A stretch of 52,579 nt of DNA from contig JAFQQF010000007.1 in assembly GCA_017411385.1 (NCBI GenBank), positions 1 through 52,579 of the forward strand. The letters run 5' to 3'. This DNA is from Ruminococcus sp. GTDB taxonomy: Bacteria > Bacillota > Clostridia > Oscillospirales > Acutalibacteraceae. Position 1 is the first letter of the stretch; each line of letters starts with the position of its first letter. Below are positions 6,482-17,100 of this stretch, in pieces. The notes beneath the pieces are model-generated. The model ran no database searches, was not told where the DNA came from, and worked only from the letters and a program-made list of their open reading frames with translations. A program made the position numbers and the translations under genes.

Positions 6482-9400
6482 TTACGCAAAGGAGGTATTA
6501 TTTTCTACAACTGCATCTTTAATGCCCTCATTGTAAATATTCAATGTCTGAACATTACTGATGTATGTAGTTGTCACACCATTATAAGTAACAGTCAGGT
6601 ATCCGTAAACATTGTAGAATCTGTTCTGGTTACCGGAAGTGTTGTTCTGCTCGAGAACGAAGAGAACTCTGTTCTTATTGGTAATGTTGTGCTCTGTTGC
6701 ATCGTAAACATAACCGTAGGTGTTTGTTTCGCCAATGAAGCCCTTTGCAGCACCGGAATTAAGGAATTCAATGAGAGTTGCATCATCTGTTGCAGTGCCG
6801 TAACCCTTTTCCTTAGCTGCAGCTTCTGCTGCTGTAAAGTCGTTGTTATACTTATCCTTAATCTTGAAGGTACCAACCTGCTGGAGAAGTACGCCGTAGC
6901 TTACTTCATAACCTGCTCTCTCGAGAGATTCGATTGTAACAAGTGTCTTACCCCAGCTTCCGTCTGTAATCTCCTCACCATCATAGATAGGAGTAAATTC
7001 AGGATGGTTGTAGTAGAAGTAAGGTGTGAGGATATTTATAACATAGTCGATGATTACAATGTCAGTACTGTTACCGCCTGATGAGTCTGTTGTCTGCTCA
7101 CGTCCGTAAACAGGAGCATCAAGAGATACATTGAACTTATAGTCATCATCGGAAGCAACGTACTGATAGTTGATAGCCATATCCTGAGTTACACGGTAAC
7201 CATAGTAAGGACCATATGTAAGGATAATATCAACTGTTTTTTCATAAGTGCCGTTATTGTTTACATCCTGATACCAGTATCCTGTGTAGCTTGCATCAGG
7301 TACAAGGTCGCGGATATCAAGGTCAACAACTGTGTTGTAAGGAACCTTGTTAACAATAACACTTGCGCCGTTTTCAGTAACAACAGTTGTTGTTACTGTG
7401 TACATTGTCTCAGGCTGTGTTGCCCAGAGAAGGAAGGTCATTGTGTTGTACATTGAAGAGTTAATCTTCCATGTTGTATCCTTGAAATAGTCCTCAACAT
7501 AAGGAGCGTTTGCAAGGATTGTGTTTACCCATGAATTATCAGTAGAAGAGATATATGCAGGTGTAAATTCAGTATTGTTGTTACCTGCAAAGCCCTTGAT
7601 TTCATCATCATTAAGCTGATACTTCACATAGTAGCTCTTGGGATTACCATAACGATCTGTGTACTGATAAATAAGTGTAACCTTATCAGATACGGGCATA
7701 AGGTCGGAGTAGAAATTGAGCACGAAATCGTCATCTGCACCAACAGTATACCAGAACTGGAAGTATACTCTGTCGATAGAGCCTTCTACTGTAGAAACAT
7801 TCATATAGTACTGGCTGTTAGGATCGGAGAAAGCAAGGTTGTCATCAGAATCAACACCTACTTCTTCGAATGTTGTTTTGCCATACTTATCAACTGCATC
7901 TGTGTACCATGCGTAGAACTTGTCAGCACCGATACCATCAGTTGCGATTGTAATGAGAAGTCTGTCACCCTCAGTTGCTGCAAGACCTGCAGAATTACCA
8001 AGGAGGAGAGAAGTTGTTGTACCCTGAGTTACATTCTGGATACCAACATAAAGCTGTGCATTACCATTGTGTGCAGGAGGTCTGTAGCTTGCTGTACCGT
8101 TGCCTGTGTAAATGTAGTGGTTTACATAGAAGGAACCTTCTGCAAGAGGCTCAAATACAGCTACGTAGTGAGTACCGATAGCAGCTGTAACGTCAGAAGC
8201 AAGGTTAGTATCGAAGAGCTTGCCATCTGCTGTGTACCAACCAACGAACTTGTAACCCTTAAGTGCCATACCTGTAAGGTGAGCTACATCACCACGAGCT
8301 ACGTCAACATTCTGAACATCGTTGATGAAAGCTTCACCATAGATAGCCTTGTTGAGGTCGCCGTCTTCATCGATAACGTACTTACCATCGTCGCCCATAA
8401 GAGCTACCTTAACTGAAAGGTTGATTGTTACGGATACATTTGCGTCACCGTACCATTCACCGTCGTAACGAGCACCATTTACATGCTCATAAGAGATGTA
8501 AGCTCTCTGATTTTCGTAAGCTGCGATAGTAGTCCAGATAGCGGAATCCTCGTCGTGGAGCTCGTAAGAATAGCACTTACCAAGGAATTTACCTGTTACA
8601 TCGTAGAGGAAACACTCTACATACCACTGACCGTCAAGTGTATCATTAGTAACACTCTTGTCACCTGCCTGAATGATATACAGAGCATCTGTATCATTGA
8701 GGCCTGCATCAATGGACTCAATGTTGTTGCCGAAGATATCAATCTTCAGACCGGAGTAATCGGTATACTGAACAAAGTCCCAGTTACCGTCTGTAATACT
8801 TACAGTGCCGCCGTTGACACGGTCAGAGTTGTAAGTATCGTTAGTATCCTTAATTACGAATGTGATGTTTTGTTTGCCATCATTAAGAAGTGCAATAAAC
8901 TCATAGTAGTCGTAAGTCTGGATGTTAGTGTAATTAGTTACTGCAGAGTTATCGATGTTATCACCGGAAGGATAGTTGTTGAATGTGATACCGGAAATCT
9001 GAACATTATCACCTGTGGAGGTTTCAACGATTGTGTAGTAAACACCATCAAGACCTGTTACAGGAATCATAAGCTGACCGGACCATGGACCAAACTGCTC
9101 GTACTGAGTTACGCCGCCAATCTTGTACCATGTATATGCTGCAAGATACTGATCCCAGTTTGTGATATCTCTATCAGCAACTGCGTAAACAGTAACTGTT
9201 TCTACACTGTTTGCAGTAAGCCATTCGTTAGTATGGAAGTAAACGGGAACAACAGTTGTGTCATCCTCTGAGAAGATGTAAGAACCGCTGTACTTACCGT
9301 TACCAAGAGAAGTAGCTGTTACAAACTCTGTACCGTTGATTACCCAACCTGCTACATAGTAGTCATAACCGTTTGTTGCTGTGTTCTTGTTAACCTGAGT

Positions 9401-12400
9401 ATAGAAGGTTACAGGATTACCTGCAACAACCTGAGCTGTTGTGTAGTAGGTATGCATCTCAGTTCTGTTAACTGTATCGTCGTCAAAGTAGGTGTCACCT
9501 ACTCTGCCGTTAGGAGTACTCATGTTAGTGTCTGCTTCGTTTTTACCTCTACCGTCTGTACCGATTACTGTGATTGTGGGAACATTCTCAGTAATAGTCC
9601 AAGTAAAATCACCTGTGTAAGGATAGAAGGTAATAAACAAATCGTAAGCTTTGTTGAAGTTCTCGGTATCAATCTTAATCTTGATGCGCTCAGGAGTGTT
9701 TGTATGCTGATTAATACATACCGTATCAACATAATTACCATTCTCTGTGCCGGGAATGAAATTCCAGAAATGTGAATTCTCGTTAACAGGGTTAACATAG
9801 ATATAGCCGTCTTCTGTGGAATTAACAGTTAACTCCATTGTGTAAATTGGATAGCCGTTACTATCTGTACCTGCATAGTCAAAGGAAACATTGTCGTAAG
9901 TAGTGTGGTTTTTACCGTCCCATCTACCATCCAGATAATAACCAACCTCAACAAATTGAGTGGGAAAGCCTGTAGTATCTGAACCATTGGTGAAAAGGTT
10001 ATTTGAACCAATTACGAACTCCTTCTGGTTCTGGTTTGTACCATCGTTGAACTGAACATTGGTAGCATCGAAAGGTACATAGCCTACCCAAAAACCAAGA
10101 GAATTGTTATATGTCATGTTAACACCGGGCCAAGCAGGACCTGCGGATGAACCACCCCAGTAATAGATTTGGGGATTTGACCAGTTAGCATCGTTCTTAA
10201 GGTAGATAGCTTTCATAACCTTTTCGTAGTTAGCTGTTGCCTTGATGTTGCCGCCGCTTGCTACGATTTTGTAGGTTGTATCGCTCTTAGTTGTGTTGTC
10301 TGCGTTGTAATAAGCGCCTTCAATAGTCCAACCAACAAAACTGTAACGAGGATCAGTACAGTTAGTTGTAAGAGTTAAAACTGAATACTGCTGAACTACT
10401 GCTGTTGAAGAATTATTAACAGTAGAAGTAGCAGCTGCTGCAGGCTTTGTTACAACAGTAACTGTAAGCTGCTGGAGTTTGATCCATTCGATATCCAGTG
10501 TGTGGTCGGTTGTAATAGAGCTGAATGTGTATGTAGGCTCTTTTCCTGATGTCTGAGAATCAGCAACCCAATAGTAAATACCATAACCGTCGCTGGGTTC
10601 TGCTGTGATTGTTACAGTATCACCGGAAATAACCTCGATAACAGTACCTTCAGAAGGAATAAGCTCTCCGTTGTAATAAAGCTTACCGCTTGTTTCAGGA
10701 TATGCATCTATTGTAATCTTATAAGTTGAACACTTACCGTAGGTAACGATGATGTTTACATCTGCGGTTACACCAGAGATTGGATAATCATTCTCTAATT
10801 CTTTATATGTTTCATCAGTACCGGAGTAAACTTCCTGACCATTTACAAAAACGCTCTGGATGTAGTAAAGCTCAGGAGCAGTTATGTTGAATGTGGTGTT
10901 ATAACCGTAAGAAATCAAGTATTTGCCATTTACTTTAGCAACAGTATTGGAGAACTTTACCACGCCACCTGTTGCTTTGTTCTCGGTAATCTTGATTTCG
11001 GGGTTTTCTTCGTACTCGATTTCGATTGCTGTATCGGTTGTAAATGTAAGAGTTGCCTCGTAAGTCCAACCCTCAATATTTACCGACTCGCCATTAATCT
11101 TAAGGGATTTAATGAAATAATAAGTAGGAGCAACAAACTTAACCGCGAGAGCCTTGCCCTGAACTACCCTTACTGTACCTGTTGCAGTGGTGATATTTGT
11201 AGAACCGATCTTTGCTTCAAAAGGTACAAAGTTCTGAGTATAAGTTACTGTTACATAAGATTCGGACTCAAGAGCATCATATGCGGCTTCGAGAGCGTCA
11301 TATGCATCATTAATATTTGCCTGTGTTGCGTCAGCTTGACCTGATTCTGCTACAGCAGCATTGTAAGCAGTTACATAATCTGCCCATGAATCTGCAGTAT
11401 ATGTGCCATCAGAGTTGTTTGTATTTACAAGATCTGTGTGCTGAGTGATGAGGTCAAGGAGGTCACGGCGGAGAGTTACTTTGCCCTCCTGTGTAACCCA
11501 AACCTCTGTCTCACCTGCCCATACACCACCGGGTAAGAGGGTTTCTGTCAGGGAGATAACACCTGAGGAAGCGGATGCAGAACCATTATATGTAGGAGCT
11601 GTCCACGCAGTACCTGCATATTTGCCGTTGGACTCGTTGCCAATCCAGTAAGCAGAAACATTACCCGAATTTAGATCCAAGTCAACAGTCTGTGCTGAAC
11701 CATTGTTAAAAATAACTTTGTTAAAGTTTTTATCGTTTTTAACAACAATTACATACACATCCTGGCCCTGATCATTGGTATATGCTTTTTTCATTTCTGT
11801 ACCAGACCAACCACTGTAAGTCTGGTTAGTTGAGCTGTTCCAGATGTATGCTTTTAAGGGAGACCAGTTGTGATTGTTTGTACAAATAATGGTCTTGTAG
11901 CCATCCATGGAAAGGAAACTACCATCCTTGTACCAGTTAGCGGAATTAGTAGGATCAACAGTTGTTGTACCCTCAAGCTGTGCTGTAATGGTTGTAGCTG
12001 TCGGGGGGATTTCCTGCTGACCGGAGTTAGTCCACACAACACCATTGAAATCAGTTGTGTTTGTCTGCTCTTCTCCTTCAATGATATTTGTAGAATCTGC
12101 TGTTAAGGTCAGATTATTGTAACCATTTGCAGAGTAAGTGTAAACTGTGAGCTTTCTGCCCTGAACAAAACTGGGAGTAACAGTTACGTTTGCTTCGGGT
12201 CTGATTGTGATAGAATCAGATGTTTCAGAAACATCTGTCTTATCACCTGTGATAGTCCAGCCTGTGAGAACATAGCCCTCAGCAGGAGTTGCTGTGATTG
12301 TTACTGTATCGGGATATGTAACAGTATTTTTATCAGCCTCTGCTGTACCGCCAGTTGTATTGTTCACAGTTACTGTGTAGGTATTACCTGTGTACTGAGC

Positions 12401-14092
12401 CTTAACTATAAGGTCTGTGGTAACATTAGTAAAAGCTGTGTCCCAACCTGTGAAGGTGTAGTGAGCAACTGTGGGGGCTGTGGGAGCTGTTGCAGATGCA
12501 CCGTTAACAACTGTTTCGGTTTTGATTGTGGTACCATTCATACCTACAAATGTTACTGTCCATGTTTTTACAAACTTTGCAACAGCAGTTACATCTGATG
12601 TGGGAATGATAGTGAAGGACTCAGAATTAACAGTGCCTGTTTGTGGTGTGTATGTGCCTGTGATATCCCATCTGTCAAATCTGTAACCGGGTTTTGCGGT
12701 TGCAGAAAGAGTGATAGGATAGCCGTCTGCTACTTTCTGAGAAGTAGGAGATACAGACTGAGCGCCCTCAGCAGGAGAAGCTGAGGCAGACACAGTAAAG
12801 GTCTTTGTCTGAACAAAGTTTGCTGTTACGCTAACATTATTGGTAATGTTAGTAAGCTCAAGTGTTGTATGAGTTGTGTCACCTGCAAAATCAATACCGT
12901 CAATTGTCCAGCCTGTGAACACGTACTCATTGGCTGTATCGGCAGTTGCATTGAATGTAACAGAGCCGCCGTGCTCAACGGTAGTCGATGTGGGAGTAAC
13001 TGTGTTGTTACCGCCTGCAGGAGTTGCAGAAACGGATGCAGAAACTGTATAAGTGTTCTTCTTAAAGGAAGCAACAGCTGTTGCACCGTCTGCTGAAGGA
13101 GTAAAGGTAGTAGTTGCTGTGTTTTCATCACCTGAACCGTTTGTGAAAGTCCACTTGTCAAAGGTGTAACCTGTATCGGGTGTAGCTGTAAGGGTTACAC
13201 TTTCACCTGCTTTCACTTTACCACTTGTGGGACTTACCGAACCGCCCTCACCTGCTGATGCAGTGTAGGAGTACTTTATTTCTTCTTTTTCAAACAAAGC
13301 GTAAACAGTTTTTGCCGAATAGCTTATATCATACTTATAAGTATAAGTTGCATCAGTAGACACAATATTGCTCGCTGATGAAGAGGTAGACCAACCTACA
13401 AACTTGTAACCAGAAGCTGGTGTTGCTTTGAAGGTTGCGGTGGAGGCAGGAGCAAGAGTTGTGGATGATCCTGCTGAGCGTGAGGATGCAGTATTGTAAG
13501 CACTCATGTAGTAACCCTCAATACTTACAGTACCTGCTTCTGCATTAGAACTATAGGTTGTACTACCTGCTTCTGCCGCATACACTTTAGCTTCGGCTGC
13601 TAAATTCATATCAGAGGCAGATTTTTTGTAATTTATAGTCAAGCCTGCATTATTGGCAGTGCTTGCAGGTACACAAATATAGTAGCTACCGCTGTTAAAA
13701 CCATAGTCGTTATACACATTAGTATAGTGAGTAGCGTTTGTACGGTTGCTTGGACCCCAGCTACCACTTCCCCATAATGAGCTTGCATTAGCAAACGCAA
13801 CATAAGTTGCTCCGCCCCAAGAAGGCATAGTATAACGATATAAGTTGTCTGTGTTAGCAACTTTAGTCATTTCGTATACAGAAGTGTATCCATTATGTCC
13901 AATGAACATCATCACCTTAGATTCTGTCCACGTTGATGGTTTTAAAAAGTAAACATAACCACCAGTATGGTTTACTCCTGTATTTGCCAGCTCAACCTGT
14001 GCTGCGGAAATGCCGAGTGATGTTGTTGAGAGTAACATCAGAAGGGTAAGCAGCAGGGTGAGTGCACGCTTGAAAAATTTCTTAGTTTTCAT
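6482..14092 (-). CDS. Giant secreted multi-module protein with InlB-type and starch-binding-like modules
   Basis: 2536 residues. A signal peptide (about 1-31) precedes an aromatic-rich module (35-170), then a run of divergent InlB B-repeat-like modules between about 190 and 650, recognisable by repeats such as ATPDTGYTFDKWTFTNGSG and the GYxFxxW pattern. Further on are CBM26-like segments (around IYYWGGSSAGPAWPGVNM and the earlier KAYIWNSSTNQTYSGW), a FIVAR-like helical stretch (DLITQHTDLVNTNNSDGTY onward) and long beta-rich unknown regions. No catalytic domain, dockerin, LPXTG or C-terminal membrane anchor is visible, so its attachment is unknown. It follows the CotH/dockerin gene by 37 bases with TAGGAGGT upstream, implying one transcript. 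A role in polysaccharide binding or surface adhesion is inferred. Confidence 0.8.
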   Translation of the reverse strand: MKTKKFFKRALTLLLTLLMLLSTTSLGISAAQVELANTGVNHTGGYVYFLKPSTWTESKVMMFIGHNGYTSVYEMTKVANTDNLYRYTMPSWGGATYVAFANASSLWGSGSWGPSNRTNATHYTNVYNDYGFNSGSYYICVPASTANNAGLTINYKKSASDMNLAAEAKVYAAEAGSTTYSSNAEAGTVSIEGYYMSAYNTASSRSAGSSTTLAPASTATFKATPASGYKFVGWSTSSSASNIVSTDATYTYKYDISYSAKTVYALFEKEEIKYSYTASAGEGGSVSPTSGKVKAGESVTLTATPDTGYTFDKWTFTNGSGDENTATTTFTPSADGATAVASFKKNTYTVSASVSATPAGGNNTVTPTSTTVEHGGSVTFNATADTANEYVFTGWTIDGIDFAGDTTHTTLELTNITNNVSVTANFVQTKTFTVSASASPAEGAQSVSPTSQKVADGYPITLSATAKPGYRFDRWDITGTYTPQTGTVNSESFTIIPTSDVTAVAKFVKTWTVTFVGMNGTTIKTETVVNGASATAPTAPTVAHYTFTGWDTAFTNVTTDLIVKAQYTGNTYTVTVNNTTGGTAEADKNTVTYPDTVTITATPAEGYVLTGWTITGDKTDVSETSDSITIRPEANVTVTPSFVQGRKLTVYTYSANGYNNLTLTADSTNIIEGEEQTNTTDFNGVVWTNSGQQEIPPTATTITAQLEGTTTVDPTNSANWYKDGSFLSMDGYKTIICTNNHNWSPLKAYIWNSSTNQTYSGWSGTEMKKAYTNDQGQDVYVIVVKNDKNFNKVIFNNGSAQTVDLDLNSGNVSAYWIGNESNGKYAGTAWTAPTYNGSASASSGVISLTETLLPGGVWAGETEVWVTQEGKVTLRRDLLDLITQHTDLVNTNNSDGTYTADSWADYVTAYNAAVAESGQADATQANINDAYDALEAAYDALESESYVTVTYTQNFVPFEAKIGSTNITTATGTVRVVQGKALAVKFVAPTYYFIKSLKINGESVNIEGWTYEATLTFTTDTAIEIEYEENPEIKITENKATGGVVKFSNTVAKVNGKYLISYGYNTTFNITAPELYYIQSVFVNGQEVYSGTDETYKELENDYPISGVTADVNIIVTYGKCSTYKITIDAYPETSGKLYYNGELIPSEGTVIEVISGDTVTITAEPSDGYGIYYWVADSQTSGKEPTYTFSSITTDHTLDIEWIKLQQLTVTVVTKPAAAATSTVNNSSTAVVQQYSVLTLTTNCTDPRYSFVGWTIEGAYYNADNTTKSDTTYKIVASGGNIKATANYEKVMKAIYLKNDANWSNPQIYYWGGSSAGPAWPGVNMTYNNSLGFWVGYVPFDATNVQFNDGTNQNQKEFVIGSNNLFTNGSDTTGFPTQFVEVGYYLDGRWDGKNHTTYDNVSFDYAGTDSNGYPIYTMELTVNSTEDGYIYVNPVNENSHFWNFIPGTENGNYVDTVCINQHTNTPERIKIKIDTENFNKAYDLFITFYPYTGDFTWTITENVPTITVIGTDGRGKNEADTNMSTPNGRVGDTYFDDDTVNRTEMHTYYTTAQVVAGNPVTFYTQVNKNTATNGYDYYVAGWVINGTEFVTATSLGNGKYSGSYIFSEDDTTVVPVYFHTNEWLTANSVETVTVYAVADRDITNWDQYLAAYTWYKIGGVTQYEQFGPWSGQLMIPVTGLDGVYYTIVETSTGDNVQISGITFNNYPSGDNIDNSAVTNYTNIQTYDYYEFIALLNDGKQNITFVIKDTNDTYNSDRVNGGTVSITDGNWDFVQYTDYSGLKIDIFGNNIESIDAGLNDTDALYIIQAGDKSVTNDTLDGQWYVECFLYDVTGKFLGKCYSYELHDEDSAIWTTIAAYENQRAYISYEHVNGARYDGEWYGDANVSVTINLSVKVALMGDDGKYVIDEDGDLNKAIYGEAFINDVQNVDVARGDVAHLTGMALKGYKFVGWYTADGKLFDTNLASDVTAAIGTHYVAVFEPLAEGSFYVNHYIYTGNGTASYRPPAHNGNAQLYVGIQNVTQGTTTSLLLGNSAGLAATEGDRLLITIATDGIGADKFYAWYTDAVDKYGKTTFEEVGVDSDDNLAFSDPNSQYYMNVSTVEGSIDRVYFQFWYTVGADDDFVLNFYSDLMPVSDKVTLIYQYTDRYGNPKSYYVKYQLNDDEIKGFAGNNNTEFTPAYISSTDNSWVNTILANAPYVEDYFKDTTWKINSSMYNTMTFLLWATQPETMYTVTTTVVTENGASVIVNKVPYNTVVDLDIRDLVPDASYTGYWYQDVNNNGTYEKTVDIILTYGPYYGYRVTQDMAINYQYVASDDDYKFNVSLDAPVYGREQTTDSSGGNSTDIVIIDYVINILTPYFYYNHPEFTPIYDGEEITDGSWGKTLVTIESLERAGYEVSYGVLLQQVGTFKIKDKYNNDFTAAEAAAKEKGYGTATDDATLIEFLNSGAAKGFIGETNTYGYVYDATEHNITNKNRVLFVLEQNNTSGNQNRFYNVYGYLTVTYNGVTTTYISNVQTLNIYNEGIKDAVVENNTSFA

Positions 14093-14129
14093 TCGTTAAA
14101 AACCTCCTATATATAATAGTATAGGAAAA

Positions 14130-17100
14130 TCAAAGGCAACCTGCTATCTTTTTCTGGATAGCGGTAGCATCTTTGATTGTTACTCTGGAGTCAGAGTTAA
14201 CGTCTGAAACCTCTTTGCCCAAGGCACCGAGAGTTTCGAGATTTGCAAGGAACTTCTGAATAAGAGTTGCGTCCTTGATGTTAACCTTACCGTCACCGTT
14301 TGCATCGCCTACGGAGATAAGGCTTGTGTTTGCAGAGAGTGAAGCAAGAGCTTCTTCGCCGTCAAGCTCAGCATCGTATACGCTGTGTACTGCACTCTGT
14401 GTCCAGTTACGCTCGTTTTCGGTCCATTCGGTCATATTAATCATTTCATAACCGGAGTTCAAATCGTCAACGCCAAGGTAAACAGAACCTGACTGAGCAA
14501 TATTGAATGTGAGCGTAGACTCCATCGCATAACGAGAAGAAAGGTATATATTAACTGTGAGTGAAGGTGAAGCCTTGGAAACCTGAACATCAGCTTTATA
14601 CCAATAGAAAGATGAAGTCTGAGTTTTGTTCTTACAAATGAAGGTGTCCTTAATCATTGAATAATCAGAAAGATTCTGTACGGCACCATTAGTTGTAATG
14701 ATAGGTCTGTAACCAACAGTTGATGTACTCTTGAAATAGATGGTTACATCCATAACTTCCTTAACCTCTGTGATCAGAACGTTTACTGTGCTGGAAGTTG
14801 CAGTGTAACCCTGACCGGCTACTGTAGTAGTTGCAACAACATAGAAAGATTTGGTATTACCGATATCCTCCTGAGTTGCATCAAAGGAATAAACACCTGA
14901 GTTGTTCTCTGCAACGGGTGTGCCGTCTGCAGCATAGAACTTGTATGTAACTGTTGAATTTGAAACAGCAGTTGCATTGAGTGTTGCCACCATACCAGCC
15001 TCAACTGACTGAGGAGCTGAGAGTGTTACATTGAATTCAAATGGATTGATTTCAACCTCAAAGTCATATTTTGCAATATACTCCTCACCATCAACCTTTG
15101 TGCTTACCTCAAGCTTGTAAGCAGGAGTTGAGCCAGCATCCTCTCCAGAGGTTTCAATGAAGAACTCACCTGTAATGTTTGTATCAATCAGATTGCCGTT
15201 TTCATAAAGGTTAAAGATAACTTCCTCATCAGAATTTGTCTTAGCTTCGATGTGGATTGTATCGCCAACCATAACCTTATCCTGAACTGTTACGTCAAGG
15301 TCAAATACAAAACCTTCAACTGTAACTGCTGCTGCAGCTGAAACTGCAGAAACTTTGGAGGATGTTGCAGATACAGCCTTAACAGTGTAGTTACCTGCGA
15401 TAGCTTTTTCTGCTGTCATGGTGTATGTCTTGCTCTGTGTTGTGTCAACCTCTACCCCATCTTTATAGATTGTGTAGGTGTAGTTACCATCTGTTTTGTC
15501 GTCGATTGTGAGGGTAACTGTATCCCCTGCTGCGTAAAGGTTTTTATCAGCAGTAACTGTGGGAGGCTGGATAATATAATCTACATTATAGATACCTGTG
15601 TGGTTTGAACCATCGCGGGAGATGTATTCGTCCATCCACATAAGGCGGTTATAGAACCAGTTGTTTAGGAAAACTACTGCACCATCGTGAGTTTCAGAGG
15701 TATCGTTAGAACCCCAGTCGCCACCGCCGTTCTGATTAGCAAGAAGATCCTTCCAGATCAGTCCCCACTTATCTTCATCCATTGCAGTAGAAGCTGAAAC
15801 CATATCGTAGAGAGCCTTCATAACACCGTCAAGGTCTGAAACAGAAGAAACTGTGCTATCAGCGAACTTTTTAGCTTCGGAACAAAAGATTTCATCCCAC
15901 TCAGCAACAACTACTGACCAGAAGTTGTCATTCTGACAGAGAGCAGCCTGTGCATTAAGAGTTGAAGCTCCGTAGATATTCTTGGAATTAAGATACCATC
16001 CGCCGTAATTAGCAGGACCTGCATCTACCTGATCGTAGAAATCACTGCCGCTGTTAATCTTGCTTGACTGTGATTTACTATACTGACCGAGAGTCCAGTC
16101 ATAGTCCCAGGCAACACCGGCATGAAGCTTGCCGCCATGATAGTATACATAGTAGGATGTTGCACCGCCGTCCAGGTTCTTTGTGAGTTCCTGGATAAGA
16201 TACATTTTTGCAAAAGACTCAACATCGATTACTGCATCGAGCTCTGCATATGTAGCTGTATCGTCGTACATCAAAGCTTCGGCAGCATTCCATTTACCCA
16301 TGATGAACTCAATCTGAGCTTTGGATGCATATTCAGGGTACTTACATACAATCTGCTGACCCTTTGTTGAAATGAAACCTGAGATTTCATCTGCGAAACG
16401 CTCATTAAGCTCGAACTCAAGAAGGAAGCCTGAGTCAGCATACAAAGCTGCATCAGGTTCTTCAAGCGCTACATATTTATAGAAGCCTTTTGTTGAGTTT
16501 GTAGACTGTGAACCGTTAACGTATCTGCGATAGGATGAGATGCTGTCTGCGCCATAGATGTCGTAGTTGGTACCGAAGGGACCGTTGTCCTCATCAACTG
16601 TACCAAGCATCTCGTTAATATCATCCAAGTTAACAATATCAACAAGAGGATCGCCGATCTCAACCTTATCAGTAAGAAGATATGAACCGATATATTTGCC
16701 GTTGTTATAGAAGTCAACAGGTGCGTAGTCTGCAACATACTCAACACCAATCTGCTGTGCAAGCTCATAAACAACAGCGTTTCTCATGCGAGCCTCATCT
16801 GCATTGTAAGAAACAAGGCAATATTTCTTTGCGGCATTGGATTCATCAAGGAGCTGTGCTTTCTTATCAAGTGTCAGGTTAAAAGCATACTTACCGATGA
16901 TTTTATGAGAAGCTTCCCATGAGGAGTTACCTCTGCCCTTAATTTTCTTAAGAACTGTGTTGGAGTTAATCTGATCTCCATCCTTATCGAAAACCACAAT
17001 TGAACCCTTGGTTTCAAAATCATCCTTGTGCTCATATCCCTGATATGTGCCCTGAGGAACAGAAACGCTTGTTGTGGTATGAATGGATGAAACATTTGCT

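Noticed and set aside
8483-9271. 262-codon plus-strand ORF inside the giant gene
   Set aside because: Opposite-strand shadow; no ribosome site, Val/Ile/Cys-rich composition, and covered by a coherent secreted-protein frame.
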